64,000 bases of DNA from the NCBI GenBank assembly GCA_023460855.1, contig JAEWOS010000016.1, positions 111,417-175,416 on the forward strand, in the 5' to 3' direction. This document shows, one piece after another, positions 27,237 to 35,293 of this stretch; position 1 is the stretch's first letter; each line of letters begins with the position of its first letter. A model generated the notes under the pieces. It searched no databases, was not told where the DNA came from, and saw only the letters and a list, made by a program, of their open reading frames with translations. The translations under genes were made by a program, and so were the position numbers. This stretch comes from Bacteroidota bacterium (GTDB lineage Bacteria > Bacteroidota > Bacteroidia > Flavobacteriales > Weeksellaceae).

Positions 27237-27250
27237 TTTCACGTGAAACA
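27235..27250. other. parS-like palindrome overlapping the mnmG stop and next start
   Basis: AGTTTCACGTGAAACA matches the parS consensus at 15 of 16 positions, with a perfect 14-base inner palindrome. It includes the last two bases of the mnmG TAG stop and the GTG start codon (27243) of the methyltransferase gene, so the coding and binding functions share the same bases. Confidence 0.72.
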
Positions 27251-28079
27251 CATCGAAAAATTACGAGTAAAAGATCACTTCTTAACCGGGGAAGAATTTG
27301 AAATATCCCCTACCCTTATTCCGGGAATTCTCCGGACAAATCCTGTACCTCAGGATCTGGATAAATACTATGAAAGCGAGAATTACATCTCTCATCACCA
27401 GGATCAGGGCGGATTGAAAGAAAAGATCTACAAGAAATTTCAGCAGCTCAATCTTAATTATAAACGAAATATTCTCAGCACATATCTGCCTAAGCATGCT
27501 CATGTTCTCGATTACGGATGCGGCGCAGGAGAATTTTTAAAATTTATTGAAGATGATTTTACGACTTTCGGATTCGAACCTAACGAAAGTGCCCGCACCG
27601 CAGCTGCAAGTAAGACTGAAAAAACCACGATCCTACCCGATTTATTAGCTATCAGCAATGAAAATTTAGATGCAATTACTTTATGGCATGTTTTCGAACA
27701 CATTGAAAATCAGCAAGATATCATCGAAATATTTTATAACAAGCTGAAAACCAAAGGTTTATTAGTAATTGCGGTGCCAAATTATCAGTCATATGATGCG
27801 TCCTATTATAAAAACTCCTGGGCGGCATACGATGTACCACGACATATTTATCACTTTTCAAAAGAAGGAATGCATGAGCTTTTTGAAAATGAAAAATGGC
27901 ACCTCAAAAAAATCAAACCACTTCTACTCGATTCGTTTTATATTTCTATCATGAGCGAAAAATATCAGAAAAATCCTTTTTTCTGGCTTAAAGGTCCGCT
28001 TGTGGGAGCGATTTCGAATTTTAAAGCATTAAAAAGTGGCGAATTTTCCAGCTTTATATACATTATCGAAAAAAAATAG
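27243..28079 (+). CDS. Class I SAM-dependent methyltransferase
   Basis: 278 residues beginning with a GTG codon, the only possible start between the in-frame mnmG stop (27234-27236) and the conserved region. The SAM-binding motif I is VLDYGCGAGEFL (about residue 88), and motif post-I/II appear as TFGFEPNE and DAITLWHVFEHI (about 140). The target is unknown; related proteins are found next to envelope and surface-polysaccharide genes in flavobacteria. Overlap of the start with a parS-like site could make its translation or transcription sensitive to ParB. The gene ends in front of a bidirectional terminator. Confidence 0.85.
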   Translation: MKHIEKLRVKDHFLTGEEFEISPTLIPGILRTNPVPQDLDKYYESENYISHHQDQGGLKEKIYKKFQQLNLNYKRNILSTYLPKHAHVLDYGCGAGEFLKFIEDDFTTFGFEPNESARTAAASKTEKTTILPDLLAISNENLDAITLWHVFEHIENQQDIIEIFYNKLKTKGLLVIAVPNYQSYDASYYKNSWAAYDVPRHIYHFSKEGMHELFENEKWHLKKIKPLLLDSFYISIMSEKYQKNPFFWLKGPLVGAISNFKALKSGEFSSFIYIIEKK

Positions 28080-28130
28080 ATAATGGATTTTAGAGCTATT
28101 TCTGAAAGCCGATTTTTGCATAAAAAACAA

Positions 28131-28154
28131 AAACCCGGACTTGAATCCGGGTTT
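28131..28154. terminator. Bidirectional terminator between methyltransferase gene and pgk
   Basis: A perfect 9-bp stem (AAACCCGGA / TCCGGGTTT) with a 6-base loop lies between convergent genes, with an A-rich stretch on the left and T-rich bases on the right, so it can serve both strands. Confidence 0.85.
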
Positions 28155-28232
28155 CTATCTTACAAATTTTAGTATTTATTATGGAGCAATAAAAATATCA
28201 ATACAAAAACTTCAAACTAAAAGTTTAGTTTT

Positions 28233-29423
28233 TTAGGAATTGATTGCTTTAATTCCAGGCAGTTTCAGACCTTCCAAACTTTCAAGCATTGCACCGCCGC
28301 CGGTAGAAACATAAGAAACTTTATCATCGTAACCGTTCTGCTTTACAAACGCAACACTGTCTCCACCGCCCACAAGTGAAAAAGCACCAAGATCTGTAGA
28401 TTCTGCGATGCTGTTTCCAAGCGCAATCGTTCCTTCGGCAAAATTTGGCATCTCAAAAACTCCGACTGGTCCGTTCCACAAGATCGTTCGCGAATTAATG
28501 ATCACATCATGGAAATTTTTTCTGGTCTGTGGGCCCACATCAAGTCCCATCCATTCTTCAGGAATTTCATAAATATCAACCTCTTTCCTTTCCGCATCAT
28601 TGCTGAATTCATCAGCTATTACCGCATCAACAGGCAAATGTACCTTAACATTTTTAGCTTTAGCTTTTTCAAGAATCTCCAGAGCGAGTCCCATCTTATC
28701 CTCTTCCAGCAGCGATTTACCAATCTGTCCGCCCAAAGCTCTGATAAAAGTAAACGCCATTCCTCCACCGATAATCAAATGATCTACAGCAGGTAAAATA
28801 TTCTCGATTATCGTAATTTTAGATGAAACTTTAGACCCGCCAATAATAGCAGTTACCGGTTTTTCACCTGAATTCAAAACCTTATCAATCGCCTCAAGTT
28901 CTTTAGCCATCAATAAACCGAAAAATTTAGTTGAAGGGAAAAACTGTGCAATTACGGCTGTTGAAGCATGTTCGCGGTGAGCTGTCCCGAATGCATCATT
29001 TACATAAGCATCTCCATAAGCAGCCAGTTTCTGTGCGAATTCCTTATCACCTGCTTCCTCTTCATTATAAAATCTGAGATTCTCCAGTAGCAGAATTTCA
29101 CCAGGTTTCAGTTCGCCGGTCATAGAAACAGCCTCGTCTCCAAGACAGTCTTTACAGAATTTCACTTCATGCCCAAGAACAGATTCAATCTCAGGCACAA
29201 TATTCTTCAAAGAAAACTCATCGGAAACCTTTCCTTTAGGTCTGCCAAGATGCGTGATCAGAATTACGGATCCGCCGTCATTCAGAATCTTATCAATTGT
29301 TGGCTTTGCCGCGATAATACGCGTGTTATCGGTAACTTTCAGGTCCGCGCTTTGCGGAACATTGAAATCAACTCTTACGAGCGCCTTTTTATCACGGAAA
29401 TTAAAATCGTTAACTGTTTTCAT
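28233..29423 (-). CDS. pgk: Phosphoglycerate kinase
   Basis: 396 residues, the expected length. N-terminal substrate-binding motifs RVDFNVP (residue 17) and THLGRPKG (about 58), the AFGTAHREHAS segment (about 140), hinge VTAIIGGSKVSSKI and the C-terminal nucleotide loop LVGGGDSVAF (about 350) are all present. It makes ATP from 1,3-bisphosphoglycerate in glycolysis. The gene stands alone, transcribed away from the AT-rich spacer. Confidence 0.97.
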   Translation of the reverse strand: MKTVNDFNFRDKKALVRVDFNVPQSADLKVTDNTRIIAAKPTIDKILNDGGSVILITHLGRPKGKVSDEFSLKNIVPEIESVLGHEVKFCKDCLGDEAVSMTGELKPGEILLLENLRFYNEEEAGDKEFAQKLAAYGDAYVNDAFGTAHREHASTAVIAQFFPSTKFFGLLMAKELEAIDKVLNSGEKPVTAIIGGSKVSSKITIIENILPAVDHLIIGGGMAFTFIRALGGQIGKSLLEEDKMGLALEILEKAKAKNVKVHLPVDAVIADEFSNDAERKEVDIYEIPEEWMGLDVGPQTRKNFHDVIINSRTILWNGPVGVFEMPNFAEGTIALGNSIAESTDLGAFSLVGGGDSVAFVKQNGYDDKVSYVSTGGGAMLESLEGLKLPGIKAINS

Positions 29424-30065
29424 AAATAGTTTAATGCTTTAGTGTTTCACAAAGTTAACTTTTCTGCTGCGGAAAAAAATAAAAGCACCGAAAAATATTC
29501 CCCAAACCCAATCACTCAATTAAGCAACAAATCTTTTTTATAAATAAGAAATAATGTTGAGTAGTGTTGTTGAGTGTTGTTAGTTTAGGGAAAACTAATC
29601 AGTAAATCTTTTTCCTCCTGCAGAACGGTTTTATCCGCCCGATTGTTAACAAATTTTAATTTTGATTATCAGATTATTAAAGTTCTTATTAACATTTGTG
29701 CAAAATTTTGAATTGACTGCTTTGATGAAACTACTGATATTGAAAAGAAGGGCAGGGGAGTCTTCAAAAGTATTTACAATTAATTCATTTTTGAATAAGA
29801 ACCCATTTTCAATATTAAAAATTTGTTAAGGTTTTTGCTTTAACTTTAAAATCTTATCAACAAAGTTTCCGGCAATAATAACATACCGTTAATAAAGAAA
29901 GCTGAAATGTTGTAAATCAGCGTTTTTAGTTTTTGCTAATTTTATAAATTGTTGTTTATCAGAAGAAACTGTAAAGATCGATTTTGCGGTGTCGCCGGTT
30001 GGAATGTGAATATCTTTACCAGTGACTAATTATAGCGTACTTTTGTATAAATCTTGAAGAAGTAT
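29424..30065. other. AT-rich non-coding spacer between pgk and rpiB
   Basis: About 640 bases between divergent genes with no convincing reading frame, the longest gene-free stretch in the window. It contains 10-bp tandem repeats at 29553-29582, several near-matches to DnaA-box-like nonamers (TTATTAACA at 29687, TTATCAACA near 29855), the palindrome TTGTTAACAA near 29643, and long A/T runs. A TACTTTTG at 30038-30045 may be the -7 element of rpiB. It could be a regulatory region, an RNA gene too weak to recognise, or an origin-like region; sequence alone does not decide. Confidence 0.45.
29553..29582. repeat. Three 10-bp iteron-like repeats
   Basis: AATGTTGAGT, AGTGTTGTTG and AGTGTTGTTA follow one another without spacers. 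The last two differ by one base; the first differs at three positions. A 10-bp period places each copy on the same face of the helix, as for repeated protein-binding sites. Confidence 0.55.
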
Positions 30066-30503
30066 ATGAAGAAAATTGCAATTGCCAGCGATCATGCAGG
30101 CTTTGAATACAAGGAATTTTTAAAAAATCAGCTCAGCAAAAATTTTGAAGTTAAAGATTATGGAACCCATTCTCTGGATTCTGTAGATTATCCGGATTTC
30201 GTACATCCCGCAGCTACATCTGTGGAAAGTGGTGAAAATGAAATTGGAATTCTGATCTGTGGAAGCGGACAGGGCGTACAGCTTTCTGCAAACAAACATC
30301 AGGGAATTCGCTGTGCTCTTTGCTGGATGCCTGAACTGGCAGAACTGGCACGATCCCATAATAACTGTAACATGGTGGCGATTCCGGCAAGATTTATCGC
30401 TAAAGAATTGGCACTAGAAATCGTAAACAAATTTCTGGAAACCTCCTTCGAAGGTGGACGACACACAGGACGCGTAGAAAAAATCGGCCTGACTTCCTGT
30501 TAA
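30066..30503 (+). CDS. rpiB: Ribose-5-phosphate isomerase B
   Basis: 145 residues from the ATG at 30066; a TTG four codons upstream also opens the frame but the family starts at MKKIAIASDHAG. The SDHAG substrate motif (residues 7-11), DYGTHS (about 37) and ILICGSGQGVQLSANK with the catalytic cysteine (about 64) are present. It interconverts ribose 5-phosphate and ribulose 5-phosphate in the pentose phosphate pathway. It is 38 bases upstream of rnr. Confidence 0.95.
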   Translation: MKKIAIASDHAGFEYKEFLKNQLSKNFEVKDYGTHSLDSVDYPDFVHPAATSVESGENEIGILICGSGQGVQLSANKHQGIRCALCWMPELAELARSHNNCNMVAIPARFIAKELALEIVNKFLETSFEGGRHTGRVEKIGLTSC

Positions 30504-30541
30504 TACACGTTTCCTTCAAACTAAAAATCCAAATAAATACT

Positions 30542-32695
30542 ATGGCTAAAAAATCAAAGTATATTTCTCATAAGAATAATCATAAATTACAGGAAGTTGG
30601 AAGAAAAATTCTGGCTTTCATGAATGAGAAATCGTCCAAAATCTATAATTACAAGCAGATTGCAGACGGAATTGATCACAAAAACCCGCGGCAGCGCGAA
30701 ATGGTGATTCAGGCACTTCATAAACTTCGCGCCGACGACCGAATTCTGGAAGTTGAGCAGGGCAAGTATATCATCAACATGAAAATTACCGGAACGCTGA
30801 ACGGAACTATTGATTTCAACCAGTCAGGAAATGCGTATGTGACGGTGGACGGAATTGAGGACGATATCTTCATCCACTCAAAAAATGTAAAAGATGCTTT
30901 GCAGGGTGATAAAGTGCTTATCGTAACCTATCATTACAAAGGCAAGAAACTCGAAGGGTCTGTACTGGAAGTTCTGGAGCGTAACAAGACAGATTTTGTC
31001 GGGACATTTGATTATATCGAACATAAAGATTTTGGATTTGTAGTTGCCGATAAAAAGGTGATTAACACGGATATATTCGTAAAAAAAGAAAATTTCAACG
31101 GAGCTGAGCACGGCGACAAAGTGGTGGTGAAAATGCTTGGCTGGAAGAAAGGCGAGAAAAATCCGGAAGGTGAAATCACCCAGGTTTTGGGTGCACCGGG
31201 AGAACATGAAACAGAGATCCACTCTATTTTAGCAGAATACGGACTTCCGTATTATTTTCCGGAAGAAGTGGAAAGAGAAGCCGATCAGATCGACCGCGAA
31301 ATCAGGGATTCTGAAGTAGCAAAACGCTGGGATATGCGTAAAACATTAACCTTTACCATTGACCCGAAAGATGCAAAGGATTTTGACGACGCACTTTCAA
31401 TAAGAAAACTGGACAACGGAAACTGGGAAATAAGTGTTCATATCGCCGATGTTTCCCATTATGTGCTTCCGGGAACTTTGCTCGATGATGAAGCCTATCA
31501 GCGCGCAACTTCGGTTTATTTGGTGGACAGGGTAGTGCCAATGCTTCCTGAAGTGCTCAGCAACGGCGTTTGTTCGCTTAGACCCAATGAAGATAAATAT
31601 ACTTTTTCTGCAGTATTTGAAATAACGGACGAAGCAGAAATTGTGAAGCAGTGGTTCGGAAAAACCGTAACGCATTCCGACAGAAGATTCACTTACGAAG
31701 AAGCGCAGGAGCGAATTGAAACAGGAGAGGGCGATCTTGCAGAAGAAATTCTTGTGCTGGACAGGCTTGCCAAAATTTTGCGTGCCGAAAGAATTAAAAA
31801 CGGCGCAATTACCTTCGACCGCAGTGAAGTTCGGTTTAATCTGGATGAAAACAACGAACCAATCGGCGTTTATTTCAAAATCAGCAAGGATTCCAACCAC
31901 TTGATTGAAGAATTTATGCTGCTGGCGAACCGTAAAGTTTCAGAATATGTTTCACTCGGCAGAAAAGGCGAGATTACGCAAAACACCTTCATTTACCGTG
32001 TCCACGACGATCCGGATCCGGCAAAACTCGAAGCTTTGAAGGAATTTGTAGGAACTTTCGGATACAAAATGAATCTGGCAAATACCAAAAAAGTAACGGA
32101 AAGTATGAATGCGCTTCTGAAAAACGTAAAAGGCAAGCCGGAAGAAAACATGATTGAAACGCTGGCAATGCGATCGATGAGTAAGGCGGTGTATTCTGCA
32201 GATCCGATTGGTCATTATGGTCTTGGATTCGAATATTATACGCATTTCACTTCTCCGATCAGAAGATATCCCGATTTAATTGCGCACCGTTTGCTGCAGC
32301 ATTATCTCGATGGCGGCAGATCTCCGTACAAAGGCGAAGTAGAGGACAAGGCAAAGCACTGTTCTTCTATGGAACGCCTTGCTGCCGATGCAGAACGGGA
32401 CAGCATTAAGTTTATGCAGGTGAAATTTATGGAAAAACATGTCGGCGAAACATTCGAAGGTGTAATTTCCGGAGTTGCCGAATTCGGTTTCTGGGTGGAA
32501 ATTCCGGAAAACGGGGCAGAAGGACTTATCAAACTGCGTGATCTTACAGACGACAGCTATTCGTACGACGCGAAAAGTCACGCTGTTTACGGAACCAGAA
32601 CCGGCAGACAGTTTCAGCTGGGCGATAAAGTAAAAATTGTGGTGGTAAAAGCCAACCTCATTGCAAAACAGCTCGATTTTAAAATCGTAGATTAA
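30542..32695 (+). CDS. rnr: Ribonuclease R
   Basis: 717 residues, an RNase II/R-family 3'-5' exoribonuclease. An N-terminal helix-turn-helix-like segment (about 10-80) is followed by cold-shock domains (80-230), the RNB catalytic domain with the metal-binding DPKDAKDFDDALS (about 279) and HFTSPIRRYPDL (about 573), and a C-terminal S1 domain (about 630-715). It degrades structured RNA and takes part in rRNA quality control. A shorter basic tail than in E. coli RNase R (813 aa) is normal for this phylum. Confidence 0.95.
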   Translation: MAKKSKYISHKNNHKLQEVGRKILAFMNEKSSKIYNYKQIADGIDHKNPRQREMVIQALHKLRADDRILEVEQGKYIINMKITGTLNGTIDFNQSGNAYVTVDGIEDDIFIHSKNVKDALQGDKVLIVTYHYKGKKLEGSVLEVLERNKTDFVGTFDYIEHKDFGFVVADKKVINTDIFVKKENFNGAEHGDKVVVKMLGWKKGEKNPEGEITQVLGAPGEHETEIHSILAEYGLPYYFPEEVEREADQIDREIRDSEVAKRWDMRKTLTFTIDPKDAKDFDDALSIRKLDNGNWEISVHIADVSHYVLPGTLLDDEAYQRATSVYLVDRVVPMLPEVLSNGVCSLRPNEDKYTFSAVFEITDEAEIVKQWFGKTVTHSDRRFTYEEAQERIETGEGDLAEEILVLDRLAKILRAERIKNGAITFDRSEVRFNLDENNEPIGVYFKISKDSNHLIEEFMLLANRKVSEYVSLGRKGEITQNTFIYRVHDDPDPAKLEALKEFVGTFGYKMNLANTKKVTESMNALLKNVKGKPEENMIETLAMRSMSKAVYSADPIGHYGLGFEYYTHFTSPIRRYPDLIAHRLLQHYLDGGRSPYKGEVEDKAKHCSSMERLAADAERDSIKFMQVKFMEKHVGETFEGVISGVAEFGFWVEIPENGAEGLIKLRDLTDDSYSYDAKSHAVYGTRTGRQFQLGDKVKIVVVKANLIAKQLDFKIVD

Positions 32696-32711
32696 ATTAT
32701 TTTAAATGAAA

Positions 32712-32752
32712 TGGCAGCCGTCCAAAAAAAAACTGGGAGGCTTCCAATTTTT
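32712..32752 (+). terminator. Possible terminator after rnr
   Basis: An imperfect 12-bp inverted repeat (TGGCAGCCGTCC and GGGAGGCTTCCA, 9 of 12 pairs) with an A-rich loop is followed by ATTTTTAT, 16 bases beyond the rnr stop. Confidence 0.45.
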
Positions 32753-32790
32753 ATTTCGTTAATTTTGAATGACGGAATATAATTTATTGA

Positions 32791-33483
32791 ATGCTTTCAC
32801 TTGTATTTTCGGCTATCGGTTTGGGAATAATGCTGAGTCTGGTTTTTATCGGTCCGATTTTCTTCCTGCTTATTGAAACCAGTTTTTCCCGCGGCCCAAA
32901 ACATGCTATGGCGCTGGATCTCGGAGTAATTTTGGCCGATATTCTCTGTATTGCGGCGGCATATTTTGCAAGCCACGATATTGTGGACATCATCGATAAA
33001 CATCCCGGTTTTTACCGCATAACTGCAATTCTGATCCTCGTATACGGAATAATCATGCTGCTCACACGCACAACCATGCACCTGCGGAACGAAAATAAAT
33101 TTATCAATCAGAATTATTTCCGGACTTTCATCAATGGTTTTCTCTTTAACCTGCTGAATGTGGGAGTAATTCTGTTCTGGCTCGTTACCGTAATCTCGGT
33201 AAGAAATCAGTATCCCGACACAGGAAATTTCATGATCTACATCAGCATTGTCATAGCTACTTACCTCTGCATCGATTTCCTGAAGATATTTCTTGCGAAG
33301 CAATTCCATTATCTGCTCACAGAAGCGATTGCAAACCGCATTAGAAAAGGCGTGGGTATCATCCTGATCATTTTCAGCTTCTTTATTTTTATGCAGAGTT
33401 TTTCAAAATTCAATTCCTTTGACAAACGCCTGGAAGAAGCAGAAAAAGAAACCGTAAAACTTCAAAATCACACCAATGAATGA
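32791..33483 (+). CDS. LysE-family translocator
   Basis: 230 residues with six hydrophobic segments and the family signature GPIFFLLIETSFSRGPKHA near residue 21, followed by DLGVILADILCIAAAYF. LysE/RhtB members export amino acids or related small molecules through the inner membrane; the substrate is unknown. The C-terminus is a charged cytoplasmic tail. A TAATTTTG (32760-32767) lies 23 bases upstream and is a candidate -7 element. The last 8 bases overlap the start of the LD-carboxypeptidase gene. Confidence 0.87.
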   Translation: MLSLVFSAIGLGIMLSLVFIGPIFFLLIETSFSRGPKHAMALDLGVILADILCIAAAYFASHDIVDIIDKHPGFYRITAILILVYGIIMLLTRTTMHLRNENKFINQNYFRTFINGFLFNLLNVGVILFWLVTVISVRNQYPDTGNFMIYISIVIATYLCIDFLKIFLAKQFHYLLTEAIANRIRKGVGIILIIFSFFIFMQSFSKFNSFDKRLEEAEKETVKLQNHTNE

Positions 33484-34408
33484 CGTCATTTTTCCGGAAA
33501 AACTTAAGAAAGGTAGCAAAATCGGCATCATTTCTCCGGCCGGATATGTAGAACCTTCTCAACTGGAAAGTACGCTGAAGATCATTCGTGATAAAGGTTA
33601 TGAAACTGTTGAAGGAAAATATGTATATGGAAAATATCAGCACGGATATCCATATTCCGGGACGGAGAAAGAACGAATTTCTGATTTGAACTGGGCACTT
33701 AACGATCCGGATCTTTCCGCAATTTGGGCTTCACGTGGAGGCTATGGCTGTCAGCATCTTTTGCGTTATCTAAAACTCAGCGGGTTTCGCAAAAATCCAA
33801 AATGGTACGTTGGTTATTCGGATAATACCGTTATTCAAAGTTTTTTATTGAAGAAAGGATTTGCCTCGATTCACGGACAAACGGTTAAAACGTCCTCTTT
33901 TGGAGTGGATTCTGGAAGTTATGAGGGAATCTTTCAGATTTTTAACGGCAAAAAGCCGGAATATCAGATCGCAAATTCAGAACTCAACAGAAAGGGCAGG
34001 GCAGAAGGTCAGCTGATTGGCGGAAATCTCGCGCTTATTTATGCGCTGCTTGGCAGCAGCTATTCCTTTAAATTTAAAGACAGAATTCTTTTCATCGAAG
34101 AAATTGGTGAGAATTACTACGCTCTGGACCGAATGCTGATGTCGCTGGATTTGGCAGGAGTATTCAGGCAGATTAAAGGACTGATCATCGGCGGAATGAT
34201 TAATATGGGAAAGGAAGCTGAGAATCCGGAATACGAATCGAGTTTCGACAGTTTTTCCAATAAAATTATTTCTGAGCGGATCAGCAAATGCGATTTTCCG
34301 GTAATTTATGAATTTCCCAACGGCCATATTTATCAAAATCATCCTTTGATTATCGGCGCGAATATAAGTATGGAAGTCGGGAAAAAAATTACAGTGAAAT
34401 ATAAGTAG
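33476..34408 (+). CDS. Muramoyltetrapeptide (LD-) carboxypeptidase, S66 family
   Basis: 310 residues. The S66 catalytic elements are visible: serine in WYVGYSDNT (about residue 117), glutamate in LFIEEIGENYYALDRML (about 205) and histidine in FPNGHIYQNHPL (about 283). These enzymes remove the terminal D-alanine from L-Ala-D-Glu-meso-Dap-D-Ala during cytoplasmic murein recycling. The start overlaps the LysE-type gene by 8 bases, so translation is probably coupled. Confidence 0.93.
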   Translation: MNDVIFPEKLKKGSKIGIISPAGYVEPSQLESTLKIIRDKGYETVEGKYVYGKYQHGYPYSGTEKERISDLNWALNDPDLSAIWASRGGYGCQHLLRYLKLSGFRKNPKWYVGYSDNTVIQSFLLKKGFASIHGQTVKTSSFGVDSGSYEGIFQIFNGKKPEYQIANSELNRKGRAEGQLIGGNLALIYALLGSSYSFKFKDRILFIEEIGENYYALDRMLMSLDLAGVFRQIKGLIIGGMINMGKEAENPEYESSFDSFSNKIISERISKCDFPVIYEFPNGHIYQNHPLIIGANISMEVGKKITVKYK

Positions 34409-34414
34409 AAGCAG

Positions 34415-34813
34415 GTGATTATTGTTGAAAATGATTTAAATGTTGAGGAATACCGCTTTTTGAGAAAGAATTGCGGACTTTCGGAAAAATCAGCTGAAGC
34501 TGCACAAACCGGACTCAAAAATTCGCTTTATTCCGTGAAACTGCAAAAGGACGGTCAAACCATTGGGATGGGCAGAATGGTTGGAGACGGTGGTGCTTTT
34601 TGTCAGATTGTGGATATCTGTGTGCTGCCGAAATTTCAAGGGAATGGTCTTGGAAAGAAAATCATGGAAAAGCTGATGGAATATGCAAAAACACTTCCGG
34701 AAAGCTGCTATATCAGTCTAATTGCCGATGGTGAAGCACATCGGCTTTACAAGAAATTCGGTTTCGAAGATGTTTTTCCGAAGTCCAGAGGAATGGGCCT
34801 GAGAATGCACTGA
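34415..34813 (+). CDS. GNAT-family N-acetyltransferase
   Basis: 132 residues starting with GTG (34415), 6 bases after the carboxypeptidase stop and preceded by an A/G-rich AGAAGCAGG. The acetyl-CoA binding motif VLPKFQGNGLGKKIM lies near residue 70, and the family ending YKKFGFEDV near 110. The acceptor substrate cannot be predicted. It probably belongs to the same transcript as the two genes before it. Confidence 0.87.
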   Translation: MIIVENDLNVEEYRFLRKNCGLSEKSAEAAQTGLKNSLYSVKLQKDGQTIGMGRMVGDGGAFCQIVDICVLPKFQGNGLGKKIMEKLMEYAKTLPESCYISLIADGEAHRLYKKFGFEDVFPKSRGMGLRMH

Positions 34814-34871
34814 TGTTTTATGTTTATTCATTGATAATCAGTTCTTTAAAACAGTTAATAATCGCGATGCA

Positions 34872-35243
34872 ATGGCAGAACATAACGAATTCGGGAAAAA
34901 ATCCGAGGAACTGGCAGAAGATTTTCTGAGAAAAAAAGGTTATGAAATTCTCGACAGGAATTTCGTTTTTCAGAAAGCAGAAATCGATATTATTGCGAAA
35001 GCAGGAAACTGTATCGTCATTATCGAAGTGAAAGCTAGGGCAACCGACGTCTTTCTGGAACCGCAGGAAGCAGTAACAAAGAAAAAAATCCGGTTACTTG
35101 TGAACGCCGCAGATGAATATTTAAATCAGAATAATTTAATTGAGGAAGTCCGTTTCGATATTATTTCTGTGGTGCAGGCCAAAGATAAGGCTCCGGTTAT
35201 TACCCATATCGAAAACGCATTTGAGGCTTTCGATGCCAATTAA
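34872..35243 (+). CDS. YraN family (UPF0102) predicted endonuclease
   Basis: 123 residues with the Holliday-junction-resolvase-like PD-(D/E)xK core: the early glutamate in GKKSEELAEDFL, then FQKAEIDIIAK and IVIIEVKAR (residues about 35-57). The biochemical role in bacteria is not settled, although the fold predicts DNA binding or cleavage. It is a short independent gene after the GNAT gene. Confidence 0.9.
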   Translation: MAEHNEFGKKSEELAEDFLRKKGYEILDRNFVFQKAEIDIIAKAGNCIVIIEVKARATDVFLEPQEAVTKKKIRLLVNAADEYLNQNNLIEEVRFDIISVVQAKDKAPVITHIENAFEAFDAN

Positions 35244-35293
35244 AAATGTGCTGTATTTTTTCAAAAATTCGTAATTTGTCGCAAACTTGACGA

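Noticed and set aside
29553..29582. The tandem repeats as a CRISPR array.
   Set aside because: Units are 10 bases without spacers, and no cas gene is in the window.
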